From positions 868,001-932,000 of the forward strand of contig JACAAK010000008.1 of assembly GCA_025093985.1 (NCBI GenBank): 64,000 bases of DNA, in the 5' to 3' direction. How positions within the stretch are numbered: position 1 is the first letter of the stretch; the number at the start of each line of letters is the position of its first letter. Made by a program: the position numbers and the translations under genes. The stretch is from Calvatia gigantea (lineage: Eukaryota; Basidiomycota; Agaricomycetes; Agaricales; Lycoperdaceae). This document shows, piece by piece, positions 48,486-58,682 of the stretch. Below the pieces are notes generated by a model. It was not told the DNA's origin and ran no database searches. It saw only the letters and a list, made by a program, of their open reading frames with translations.

Positions 48486-49682
48486 TTGAAGTCGAATATT
48501 GAAGTAGGCAGTATATTAAACGTAGCTAGGTTGTAAAATGGTCTTGGGAGCATGATGTGGGCAGGAAGGAGCGTCTACGCACTGGGCTACGGTGCTGAGC
48601 ATTTAGTCGTTCAGTTTACTGTCGTGAATGGTATAATGAAGAGGCCCTACAATCTACTACTTCAGGTTAGCAAACTTGATTCCGCGAAATCCAGTACAAG
48701 AGACATTCGGTATTCCCCGGAAAGCGTTTATGTTGGATGAAGCCAAGCACAGTGGTTGCCACATTATTGGAGAGCTTCCGGAGCAAATGCCTCTGATCCG
48801 AAAACAACGAGATATTACATACAGCCTAAACAGAACGTTCCGAGAGGTGGAGAAGTGGCGTTCAATGGTTCCTTTCTGCGTCATAATACTTAGTGAACCT
48901 CGCTGTACTGTGGATCTGCAAGTTGCCGTAACACGCGGTCATTTCCATAATGGAACCCCCCAGCCACAATTCCGACCACAACTGTGACCTGAACCACCTC
49001 AGAGGTGTAAACCCCCGGTGACGTCCGATGGTCAGCGCTCTCCACCCCTCCCTCCGAGAACCGACGTTGAGAAGTATAGGGCCCCAATAAATATCCACTG
49101 CGAATATCCAGTGCGCCAACGAGCTGATATGGTTGTGATACAGCTCATACCGATACTATGCCGACTCCAAAAAGTGCGAAGTACGTCGTATTGAAGAACA
49201 CACCTTTTGAATATCAATGTGACTGGTGCTACACCACATAGTGAGCGCAGCGTATCAGTGGCTTGGGACTCAACCTAAGATGCACAATCACAGGTTTTGA
49301 CAATTATGGCGCTTATCTGCTCAATCACTCCACCCCTTGAACAGTTTCTCAGTTTACGAGAGTACTGGCGGGCGGTCAATTCTGTGGTAACACAAACGTT
49401 TGAGGTTATAGTTGGTAGCCATCCTTGTATTTCACGACTGATTGACAGCAGCCTGCCCCAGCAGCTCCTGCAATTCACTCGCGACGGATGGGCGCTGCAA
49501 CACGCCTACTCATGTTGCTGAATGTATATAGGATGTGCATAATGCTGATCCATATCATATTCGTTGCATGTGGGGATGGAGGATGACATGCCCACGGCCC
49601 AATCAAAGCGAGGCGAGGCGTGGCTATGTACTAAACCCTTCTTTAAATTGCAGGTAAATATAGCTTGATCTCTCTAACTATA

Positions 49683-49893
49683 CAGTAAGGGACAAAACCC
49701 TTCCAATGATTTTGACTTTTTCATGAAATCTCAAATAACTCAGCAACCACTAAGCCAATTCATTTCAAATTTTAAATGAAGGTAGTCATGCTTCTTATCT
49801 ACAAATATGTTTAAGCATTTAATATTATACTTTGTTTCTATGGAGATATGAATTATTGAATATTATGAGTGCATTGGAAGGGTTTTGTCCCTC
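49683..49893 (+). repeat. Left terminal inverted repeat of Tc1 element
   Basis: This is 211 bp. The outer 66 bp are a perfect inverted match to the right end (51247-51312). The inner part is more diverged. The motif GGGACAAAACCCTTCCAATG occurs at the outer edge and, inverted, at the inner edge, probably as two transposase binding sites. Confidence 0.85.
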
Positions 49894-50031
49894 ATCTTCT
49901 CCAGGCACATAACTCTGTTTACTGCTCTCAAACAAATTCAAATAAAATCATATGATGAGAGTAGATTGTGTATAAAGATGAAAGCTTACTTCTCCAGGCC
50001 AAAGTAACCCAATAACTTATCTTCTGTTGAC

Positions 50032-51081
50032 ATGAAACCTCTCTCTTCTTCTCAGATTGATCATATCCTCTTTCTCCTTGACAAAGGACATACTGCTACC
50101 CAAATTGCTTCCACTACTGGTTATTCCCTCAGTACTATCTCTAGAGTTTGCTCTAAACATAGGCCAACAATTTCCAAATCCACTGGTGGCCGTCCAAGCA
50201 AGCTTTCCCCCTCTGATACCAAATATGCCATTTGACTTCTCACCTCTTGCAAGGCCAATAATGCCTCTCAGGTCACAAAGGCCCTCCAAAATGTTACCAA
50301 CCAATCTGTTTCATCCAAAACAATTTGAAGGACACTCAAAAGGGCAGGGATGAAGGCTGTAGTGAAGAGAAAATGGCCTTTACTCACTAGGGTTCACAAG
50401 CAGAAGAGGCTGGTGTTTGCAAAAACATATGCAAACTGGACTGTGGAGGACTGGAAGCAGGTAGTTTGGACAGATGAAACTAAAATCAATCAGATGGGGT
50501 CAGATGGAAGGTATTGGGTGTGGAAAACAGCAGGAGAGGGGCTTAGTGACAGGCTGGTGAATGGAACTGTCAAGTTTGGAGGAGGTTCTTGCATGATATG
50601 GGGGTGCATGCTATGGCAGGGGCCTGGCCATATACACCACATTGAAGGTACCATGGATGGTGACCTTTATGTTCACATTTTGGATGACAAACTTTACCAA
50701 AGTCTCAAGAAATACAGGAAGAAGAAGTGGTAAGTCCTTTTCCAACAGGACAATGACCCCAAACACACAAGCAAAAAAGCAAAAATGTGGCTTGAAAACA
50801 GTGGTTTAAAGGTTATGGAGTGGCCACCACAGTCCCCAGACCTTAATCCCATTGAACAGCTCTGGACTTATGTCAAAAACAGGCTAGAAGAGTATGAAAA
50901 CTACCCTTCCAGCATAACTGAACTCAGAGAAAGGGTGGATATAGAATGGGGCAAAATTCCTGCATCAGTGTGTCAGAATCTGATAGAGAGTATGCCTAGG
51001 AGGGTTCAGGCTGTTTTACAGGCCAAGGGTTCAGGCTGTTTTACAGGCCAAAGGGGGCTATACAAAGTACTAGAGAACTGA
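50032..51081 (+). pseudogene. Tc1-family DD34E transposase (broken)
   Basis: The N-terminal helix-turn-helix reads SSSQIDHILFLLDKGHT, ATQIASTTGYSLSTISRV and a GRPSKLS hook. A second HTH region follows (ASQVTKALQNVTN). The catalytic triad is present: WTDETKINQ, FQQDNDPKHT and the Glu in SPDLNPIEQLW. Three in-frame stops lie at about 50233 (TGA), 50326 (TGA, where Arg fits: TI-stop-RTLKRAG) and 50731 (TAA). A 25-bp tandem duplication at 51002-51051 shifts the last codons to GCFTGQRGLYKVLEN. Flanking long inverted repeats and TA duplication agree with a Tc1 element. Not active. Confidence 0.88.
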
Positions 51082-51100
51082 TTTTGTGTAGTTTCAGACA

Positions 51101-51312
51101 GAGGGACAAAACCCTTCCAATGGACTCATAATGTTGATTAATTCATATCACCACAGGAACTTAATATTACATAATGCTGTTTATACCTATTTGTAGATAA
51201 GATACAAGACTACCTACATTTAAATTCTGAAGTGGATACCTTTACTGGTTGCTGAGTTATTTGAGATTTCATGAAAAAGTCAAAATCATTGGAAGGGTTT
51301 TGTCCCTTACTG
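51101..51312 (-). repeat. Right terminal inverted repeat of Tc1 element
   Basis: This is 212 bp, inverted relative to 49683-49893, with the same motif at both its edges. Confidence 0.85.
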
Positions 51313-51338
51313 TACATGGCAATGAAGCAAAGTATAGC

Positions 51339-52418
51339 TGAATGGTATAATGAAGAGGCCCTACAATCTACTACTTCAGGTTAGCAAACTTGATTCCGCG
51401 AAATCCAGTACAAGAGACATTCGGTATTCCCCGGAAAGCGTTTATGTTGGATGAAGCCAAGCACAGTGGTTGCCACATTATTGGAGAGCTTCCGGAGCAA
51501 ATGCCTCTGATCCGAAAACAACGAGATATTACATACAGCCTAAACAGAACGTTCCGAGAGGTGGAGAAGTGGCGTTCAATGGTTCCTTTCTGCGTCATAA
51601 TACTTAGTGAACCTCGCTGTACTGTGGATCTGCAAGTTGCCGTAACACGCGGTCATTTCCATAATGGAACCCCCCAGCCACAATTCCGACCACAACTGTG
51701 ACCTGAACCACCTCAGAGGTGTAAACCCCCGGTGACGTCCGATGGTCAGCGCTCTCCACCCCTCCCTCCGAGAACCGACGTTGAGAAGTATAGGGCCCCA
51801 ATAAATATCCACTGCGAATATCCAGTGCGCCAACGAGCTGATATGGTTGTGATACAGCTCATACCGATACTATGCCGACTCCAAAAAGTGCGAAGTACGT
51901 CGTATTGAAGAACACACCTTTTGAATATCAATGTGACTGGTGCTACACCACATAGTGAGCGCAGCGTATCAGTGGCTTGGGACTCAACCTAAGATGCACA
52001 ATCACAGGTTTTGACAATTATGGCGCTTATCTGCTCAATCACTCCACCCCTTGAACAGTTTCTCAGTTTACGAGAGTACTGGCGGGCGGTCAATTCTGTG
52101 GTAACACAAACGTTTGAGGTTATAGTTGGTAGCCATCCTTGTATTTCACGACTGATTGACAGCAGCCTGCCCCAGCAGCTCCTGCGATTCACTCGCGACG
52201 GATGGGCGCTGCAACACGCCTACTCATGTCGCTGAATGTATATAGGATGTGCGTAATGCCGATCCATATCATATTCGTTGCATGTGGGGATGGAGGATGA
52301 CATGCCCACGGCCCAATCAAAGCGAGGCGAGGCGTGGCTATGTACTAAACCCTTCTTTAAATTGCAGGTAAATATAGCTTGATCTCTCTAACTATACATG
52401 GCAACGAAGCGAAGTATA
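51339..52418. repeat. Tandem duplication copy 2 (uninterrupted)
   Basis: It is the intact copy of the 1.08-kb unit. It ends GCAACGAAGCGAAGTATA, and two extra bases (GC, 51337-51338) lie at the junction between the copies. It keeps the CpG dinucleotides that are lost near the transposon in copy 1. Confidence 0.9.
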
Positions 52419-52498
52419 TCAAGCCCACTGGACACCAAGAAGAAACTATGAGGGGGGTACGTATCTTATTCCTCCTGTAGCGGCCACAAAACTCAGGC

Positions 52499-54180
52499 AT
52501 GACTTTGGGTCCGAACAAAGGCCCTGATTCACCAAAGAATAATACCCTGAAGTGAGTCCTGGAAATTGACTACTAAACCTCGACACGCTACTGAACACGG
52601 AACTACAGAACTGGGCCACCCGTAAGGAGATTTTTCCAAAGATATGACCAGCATTTTGTTCATTGTGTTCCCACGTCGCAGCTTGTTGGTGTTGCCCTCA
52701 ACTGGTGTCTCTTTGGTATCCTAACCATGCAATACTGTTCGTCACCCCCCACATCGTTCAGATTATCGATTTAATTCGAACACCCCAATATCACCCTAGT
52801 CTTATACTTGAGTCGTTTCGCGGGAAAAGACAGAAGGGTCCTCCTAGCAATAGGTATGCTCAACCTCACACCAGTTGATTATGTCCCTGACCAGTGTTAC
52901 CCAGTGCACTTCCTCTTTCTACTTGACACCGTCCAAAGCATTCTCACAATGAAAGATGCATTCAATTGGTTTGTATTCAATTTCGGCAACTACCAAGCTT
53001 TGCTCCGTTCTGGCCTTTCGGGTATCGACTCACCCTTCATGGACGGCGTCATCGCAATGATTGTCCAATTCGTTTATTGCTGGCGAATCTGGGTGCTGAG
53101 TGAATGGAGGGTGTTCCCGACTATCGTAGCCTTCGTACGTTCGCGTTTTTACTTGGGCAACATTTACCAAAGGTGTTCTTATGCTCCCCCGAGCTTGCTT
53201 TCATAGCCGGTGTCAACGGGATGGTGGTTGGCATCTCGGTATGCTTGGAGTTCCCTATTTGCCAAGTACATGTTGATTGAGAGCGCTTCATCACAGGACA
53301 CTGCGATCAACTTTGTGCACGACGTTAATCTTGGCCAGTGGTATATTCCAGCCATGGTCAGTTTACTCCCCGCCAAATAAAGTGTTCTCAATTTACGTCT
53401 ATCCATAGCTCTGGCTGTGGGCGAGTGCCGCTACAGATATCCTTATTGCGACAACCATGGCCTACCTCGTACGTCATTGTAATTGCACGAGCCAGGACGC
53501 TTTCGTCTGATTTCTTCTATCTCAGCTGAAATTCAAGGCAAGGCGTTGCAGCCGGGACATCAAAGTGGTCACAAAGCGCCTGCTAATTCTCATTCTCGAG
53601 ACAAATGCTTTGACAAGTATATCATACCCCCTATCAGTGGTCGCCTCTGACTGACGCTTATTCGCAGCCGTTGTTGCAATCACGACCGCTATCATGCCCT
53701 TCTTTGGGCCTCTGGCACCTCCCGTAAGTATGTTTTTGTTGGAATTCATTGTCTGACCGACTTGCAGTTCACAAATTTTCATCACGTAGGGTAAGTTTGG
53801 TCACCTAGTTATGGCGGCAAGGCGCTCATCATAAACTAACCACGCAGAGGCTATCTCCTGGGTAAACTGTTCGTAACTTCAGACTGGTCGGGACTCAGTT
53901 CGCTCACCCCCCTTACAGATATAGCAACTGTTTCATGGTCCTTCTGAACCAACGCGCCTACTATGAGGATTCCGCTCAAACAACAGAATTAGAGGCATCA
54001 GAAAGATACAGTTTCAATAATAGCCTACAGTCAGGAATCACTCACCCAGACACCACTGGCGGAATGTCTATCATACGATTTTCTGAGGCAGCAACCCAAG
54101 TTGACCTTGGGCCCGGACATAACGATGACATTGAGCTGGGTCGAATTATGGGAGGGCCGCGGAGATCCGTGGATGATTGA
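52499..54180 (+). CDS. DUF6534-type multi-pass membrane protein, paralog 2
   Basis: It starts MTLGPNKGPDSPKNNTLK (53-nt first exon). As in paralog 1, a 13-nt exon encodes TGPP before LVGVALNWCLFGILTMQ. Further exons give SFRGKRQKGPPSNR-type sequence around the second helix, VHFLFLLDTVQSILTMKDAF, NWFVFNFGNYQALLRSGL, IDSPFMDGVIAMIVQFVYCW, RIWVLSEWRVFPTIVAF, the LWLWASAATDILIATTMAYL helix, VVTKRLLILILETNALT, AVVAITTAIMPFFGPLAPP and YSNCFMVLLNQRAYYED. It ends GGPRRSVDD with TGA at 54178. Introns are short GT-AG. Close similarity and identical exon plan to paralog 1 show a local duplication. Function unknown; probably an integral membrane protein. No stop seen in the main exons. Confidence 0.75.
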
Positions 54181-55483
54181 AGGAATGTCAGGCGCTAATC
54201 CAGTTGCGGCACTCTTTATTAGAACATAGCTTGTCCGAAATAGAAGCCGGGAGTAATGGGCCTACTTGACCCTCCTAAAATGACGGAAAACCCGCGAGTC
54301 GCAGCACCAAAAAATGATTTACATCGTCTACTATACAGACGTCCTTGTAGCACTGAAGGAGGATGGTGAACTTCAGGAACAAGTGCTTCAAAGGTATGCA
54401 GTGAAACTGATGGGTGGGTGGACACATCATGACAACTTGGAGCACCTCCTACCACTCTGGGTAGCGTTGGATGATTTGAATCATTGAAATAATAAACATT
54501 GGCCATCAGTGTTAGTATGATGGAAAACCATCGAACTATATGATTCCAGATGGCGCCTGTAGTACCCAGGCTTGCAAGACATCCTCCAAAGAATGGCCGG
54601 ATCAGGCAACGTCTCAACATGATACTTAAGTCCCAGTGATATACCTTTTTGGTTCCGAACGCGAAGGCGATGAAAATAGTCACTGGAAGGGAGGATCAAC
54701 AATTTCGTCATTTTACACAGGATGTGAAGCATACTCACAAAATGGGAAAAGAATTCCAGAAGCTCCTGTATCTATATCTGCATTGGGCACACGAGTAGAA
54801 AGCCAACAGACCATTTCAGATCCCAGTCATGGGCAAATTCAATCGGACTCTTGTCACTCACGTTAGGCATGTCAGTACAGGAAGGGTGCAGAATATGAAC
54901 CCGACCTAAAGGGTCAGGAAGACCCGATGGTCGGCTTGACTCAAATGCCAGAAGATAGACAATACATTATGAAACCGGTCCACACTGGGGAGGTGTCCCA
55001 GCGACTCCTCCAATTCGCCCATGAAAAGGGCGTCACAACACACCTATTTGTGTCGCTGTTTTCCTATGGGACGTGGGTAGCACCGATCTGGATCATTTCC
55101 CATCGCTGCAGCACGACAGTGGGCCGATCAAAGAGGGCCGAAGCAGGAAAGTGTGCTAGGTCCATCCTGTATGTAAAATATTGCTTGGTCTCTTGAAGTG
55201 ATTCATCTTATGTTTTACGTGCCTCTTCGTATGTTTATCTTTCTTTCCTATTATTTACCTATCCTCTCCTCGAATAAATAGTCCGTCAAGTCTATATACC
55301 CGATACCCCCTGTATTCATACCTCAGACTTTCTGAATACGATTGTATTGAACGGTCATTCGTCGTGTTCGGATAAGCTTCTCGTGTGCCTCTACGGTGAC
55401 ACCATCACTCTAGCGTCACATCTCTGTTGTTGTACTTAGTAACCGAGCAAAGAACATCAAGCCTGATCTAGAAAAAAAGAACA
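54181..55483. other. Intergenic region after paralog 2
   Basis: Several open frames of 70-150 codons on both strands have no recognisable domain and no convincing splice structure. No RNA gene or repeat boundary seen. Confidence 0.45.
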
Positions 55484-55625
55484 TCAAGCCCACCGGATAT
55501 CAGGAGAGGGCTGTACCAGTGGAGGGGATACTATGTATCTTACTCCCCCCGTAGTTGCCACAACAACCAAGTATGACTTTAGGTCCTAACAAAGGCCCTG
55601 ATTCACTGAAGAATGATGCCCTGAA
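55484..55625 (+). pseudogene. Orphan first exon of a third DUF6534-type gene
   Basis: The 53-nt block at 55573-55625 encodes MTLGPNKGPDSLKNDALK and is followed by GTGAGTCC, matching exon 1 and the donor site of paralog 2. About 90 bp upstream (from AAGCCCACCGG) also match the region before 52499. Similarity ends soon after the donor and no later exon follows, so this is a truncated copy. Confidence 0.75.
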
Positions 55626-56506
55626 GTGAGTCCGACAAGACCTACTACTGAACCCTGGCGGCACGACCCGCCACGCACCTTTTCAGGTCCGCCCAGCGAT
55701 CCGTTACGCGATATGTTGAACTCGGTTGTGTCTTGTGGCTCAGCACCCTACTCAAGGGTAGCCAAGTCTCTGAGGAATTGTGAACCGTGAATCGTTCGTT
55801 GAAGTAGTGGAAATGAAGCATTTCTTGAAAGGTTTTCGAGGGTGTACTAGGCGAATTTCAACGTTAAGTTTTAACACTGGTATCGCACTGCCTCTTAATA
55901 CTCTGCACGCGGGCACTAGGACTCGCGTATCACATCAGGTTTCAGGAGCTATTTTGAGGTGACCGGTCTCGGAATTCATGCACCCGTAAAACACCCAACA
56001 GACACTTGCAAGGACTCCTTAGGTTTCTTGATAGGCTGCCGTGAATTGCGGCCGAGCTACATTGGCGCAGCGCAGAGACAGGCGCCACAGCGTGACGGCC
56101 ACGCACACAGACACAGGCTTGGTTCTTTTGTAAGTCACCCTCAAACCGGCCACCCGTAAACTAATTAGTTTTGTTCTCAGTGTCTCTCAGTTCTTGCTCG
56201 TGAGCTTAAGATATCGAACGTGAAATTAGGTCAGTAAGTCCTCAGCATTTCGTCGTTTCTCGGGCATTGGAATAATTAATTTGGCGCCGAGGTACGTGAT
56301 ACCATCCAAACCATAGTCCCTTGTGAGACATCGGCAATGAAGATTCCGGATGTCACCTCCCAGAAACAGGTCTGCCGGTAGGGGATGAAGTGACTTCCTG
56401 AACTGTCCCATTGGCAGTGATGGTAGTTGTGAGCAGGTAAAACCGCGAACCACGTTAGGGTAGCGAATAAATTCAATTCCTCAGGTAGTACAAAAGCTCA
56501 CCACAC
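55626..56506. other. Intergenic region between orphan exon and Crinkler gene
   Basis: No gene is recognised. It contains the 3' flank of the Crinkler-type gene transcribed from the right. Short open frames are unsupported. Confidence 0.45.
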
Positions 56507-58495
56507 CTACGATGCTCCTTCAATTCCTTCCATCGGGGCTGGCTCCACTTCTGTTCTCAGTATCTTAGTCAGGCAACTTGACAAAACAAACGGTCTTAAC
56601 TTGCCGTGTTTAGATGGTTTACGAAGGCTCGGGAGGTCTTTCAATTTGAGATGATAAAATTTGGCGATGTCTTCTTCGGCACCGTCTTTGCATGCGAAAT
56701 GCGTTTCGTCATTCACACTAACTCCCACCAAGAAAATAGTGGGCGAATCGGAAGAATTACGTGCGCGCAGGCTTTTCAGCCACTGAAGACCTGAACGTTT
56801 GACTGGGTGTCTGGCCGCGACAGTAACTTGAAAGGCCAGAATGGTATTTGAGCGGCGACTGTAAACGAAGGAATCGATGGTAGCCTGCGTCTTTGAGATA
56901 GGTTTATAGTAGACGTAGTCTTTTAGTTCAGGTGATTCCCGACCATATTCTTTCGGTGAAATTATGTTGCGATCGTCATGAGAGGCCGAAGGGTCCACTG
57001 TATGCTGAATGCAGAAGGTGGTCGTGCTGTCAGGAAGGATTAGTTGATGAAGATCTTTGCTTGGGGCACTCCAAGTCTTGGTCCTCCTAAATTGGGAGAG
57101 TTCCGTCAGAAGATAAACCCGCCCATCCACCAGCGCGGCGTGCATGTAATTCTCCAAGAAACTGCCAGCAAGGCCGAGAGCTTCTGAAGGCCCAGATAGC
57201 AACATGTCGTAGAAGGCTCTGGGGTTATCCCCCCATTCCTTTCGCGCCCAGTCCACGAACTGGCGTTCGACGTGATCCGTTATCGTTTTCACCTGGGGTA
57301 TATGGCGCTTCGGGCCCGGTGAAATAAGGAAGACTTTTGATGATATTGAGGGGTTGTTATCAGCGACCCTATTGAGCTCTTTTATGACAGTGTTAAGTAG
57401 GGTAAGCGAGCCTGCCAGGGATGAGAATGCTTGTTCCAAGTCGTTTTTCCAGTCAAAATCGTTACGGAAGAGTACCCCCCAAGCCGATGGCCCATAGTTG
57501 TAATAAAATTTCCGGACCTCTGTGAGAGAGGTATGATTCTCCTGGCAACGCGAGCTGTATGCGCGGAGAATCAGGGATAAGAAAGAAAACGCGAAAAAAT
57601 TGACGTACACAAACTCTAGCTCTTTAAGCGACATGGGTTTCATGATGTATCGCTGGGACAGAACACCTGCCTTCGTTTCCCACCCGGTCTTCGCCGCGTT
57701 GGGAGAGGCCGCCTGTATGAGGAAGCGGCGCGTCTCAACAATCAAATCCCCAGGATCAACCAGGCGTTTATTTGAATCAACGAGGCACCATGTCGAGAAC
57801 GGTAGTGAATTCATTATACCAGAACGTACTTGGGCGGTAATCTCAACCATGGCGACACCACGGTCATGGAAGATAAAAAAACAATTCGGCTCGTCCTGGT
57901 ATACCACCATCTCATGGATTGCCAGGCGTCGGACCAGGTAATACCAGAGTGAGGCGGTCTTTCCTGCAGTCCGGGAAGTCAGGGGCGCCGAACAAACGAT
58001 AATCCGTTGAAGGGTAACTCGCCAATGCCAGGATGTCCAGTTATGATCATGGCACGCGACGTGCGCACAAAGCCAGGATGCAGATCACGCTTATGCAAAT
58101 TTTCAGTTGTCCCTGATGCGTTCAAGTCAGTTGACTTGTCGGTTTGCATTGGCTAGGTACTCACGAGCCAACGTAAACGTAGAAGCTTCATCGGGGGTGG
58201 CGAACTCCATCATCTTGCCAGCAGATCTCTGCACGACACCCTCATAAAGCCGCAGAGCATCTTCGTAAGCTTGCACGTACTCTGTGCGGACGAAAATTTG
58301 CTTAATCTGCGTTTTGGGAGGGCAAATGCGGAGGACTGCGTAACCCTCGATCTCGCAAAACATTTTGTCCGGCTCATGCCAAGCGGACCACCAGATTTGG
58401 TACATTGAATCATGCTTTTCAACCTCTGTGACGAGCGTTGGAAATTTCTTGAAGAGATCATCGATAGCCTTGCTGCGGGGTGTGGTCGAAGACAT
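56507..58495 (-). CDS. Crinkler/RHS-type protein: P-loop NTPase fused to nuclease-like domain
   Basis: Three exons (58165-58495, 58023-58112, 56507-57963) give 625 residues starting MSSTTPRSKAIDDL; an ATG at 58537 would add 14. The N-terminal 110 residues are an unrecognised header (IWWSAWHEPDKMFCEIEG). Then come NLHKRDLHPGFVRTSRA and a Walker A motif GHPGIGKT, with WYYLVRRLAIHE, CFFIFHDRGVAMVE, WCLVDSNKRL, ASPNAAKTGW and MKPMSLKELEFVY typical of the NTPase part. The C-terminal part has ALGLAGSFLENYMHA and a PD-(D/E)xK-like core (DSFVYSRRSNTILAFQVT). Intron 2 (57964-58022) is GC-AG and splits the Walker A codons. Such proteins are known in fungi and oomycetes as CRN or RHS families, some secreted and some acting in nuclei. 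No signal peptide is visible here. Target unknown. Confidence 0.78.
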
Positions 58496-58682
58496 TGTCT
58501 GAAGTCGGGATAAACACGGCGGACATCTTGTTTTCAAGTCGCCCCGCTGCTGGTGATGTCATGTAATTTGTTAGCATCGCGTCATCTCAGAGTCAGCTTG
58601 TCACGCTGAGTCACACACTTCCGTCGGAACGTGCGTCGTGTGTCGCACACTGTGCTTACTCCTTTGCTTGCTGGTGATCCAT

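Larger units (their letters stand above)
49683..51312 (+). mobile_element. Tc1/mariner-like DNA transposon
   Basis: The 1630-bp element is flanked by the TA target duplication (49681-49682, 51313-51314). Long terminal inverted repeats of 211 and 212 bp (49683-49893, 51101-51312) begin CAGTAAGGGACAAAACCC. Each repeat ends internally with the inverse motif GGGTTTTGTCCCTC. The transposase gene between them has three in-frame stops and a 25-bp internal duplication, so the element is now non-autonomous. The empty site is preserved in copy 2 of the tandem duplication (CTAACTATACATGGC near 52388). Confidence 0.93.
48625..51336. repeat. Tandem duplication copy 1 (interrupted by Tc1 element)
   Basis: About 1.08 kb starting TGAATGGTATAATG is repeated at 51339-52418. 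Copy 1 is split by the Tc1 element at 49683-51312; the last 22 nt of the unit follow the element at 51315-51336. The copies differ at only six positions, each a CpG in copy 2 that reads TpG or CpA in copy 1 (49472, 49516, 49539, 49545, 51323, 51329). The unit carries short open frames on both strands but no gene I recognise. Confidence 0.9.

Noticed and set aside
50720..50745. Short intron in the Tc1 transposase at the TAA near 50731
   Set aside because: The GT-AG interval would be only about 23 nt, too short for a fungal intron; a nonsense change is simpler.
54219..54866. Gene after paralog 2 from overlapping 80-150 codon frames
   Set aside because: Frames overlap on both strands without shared domains or plausible introns.
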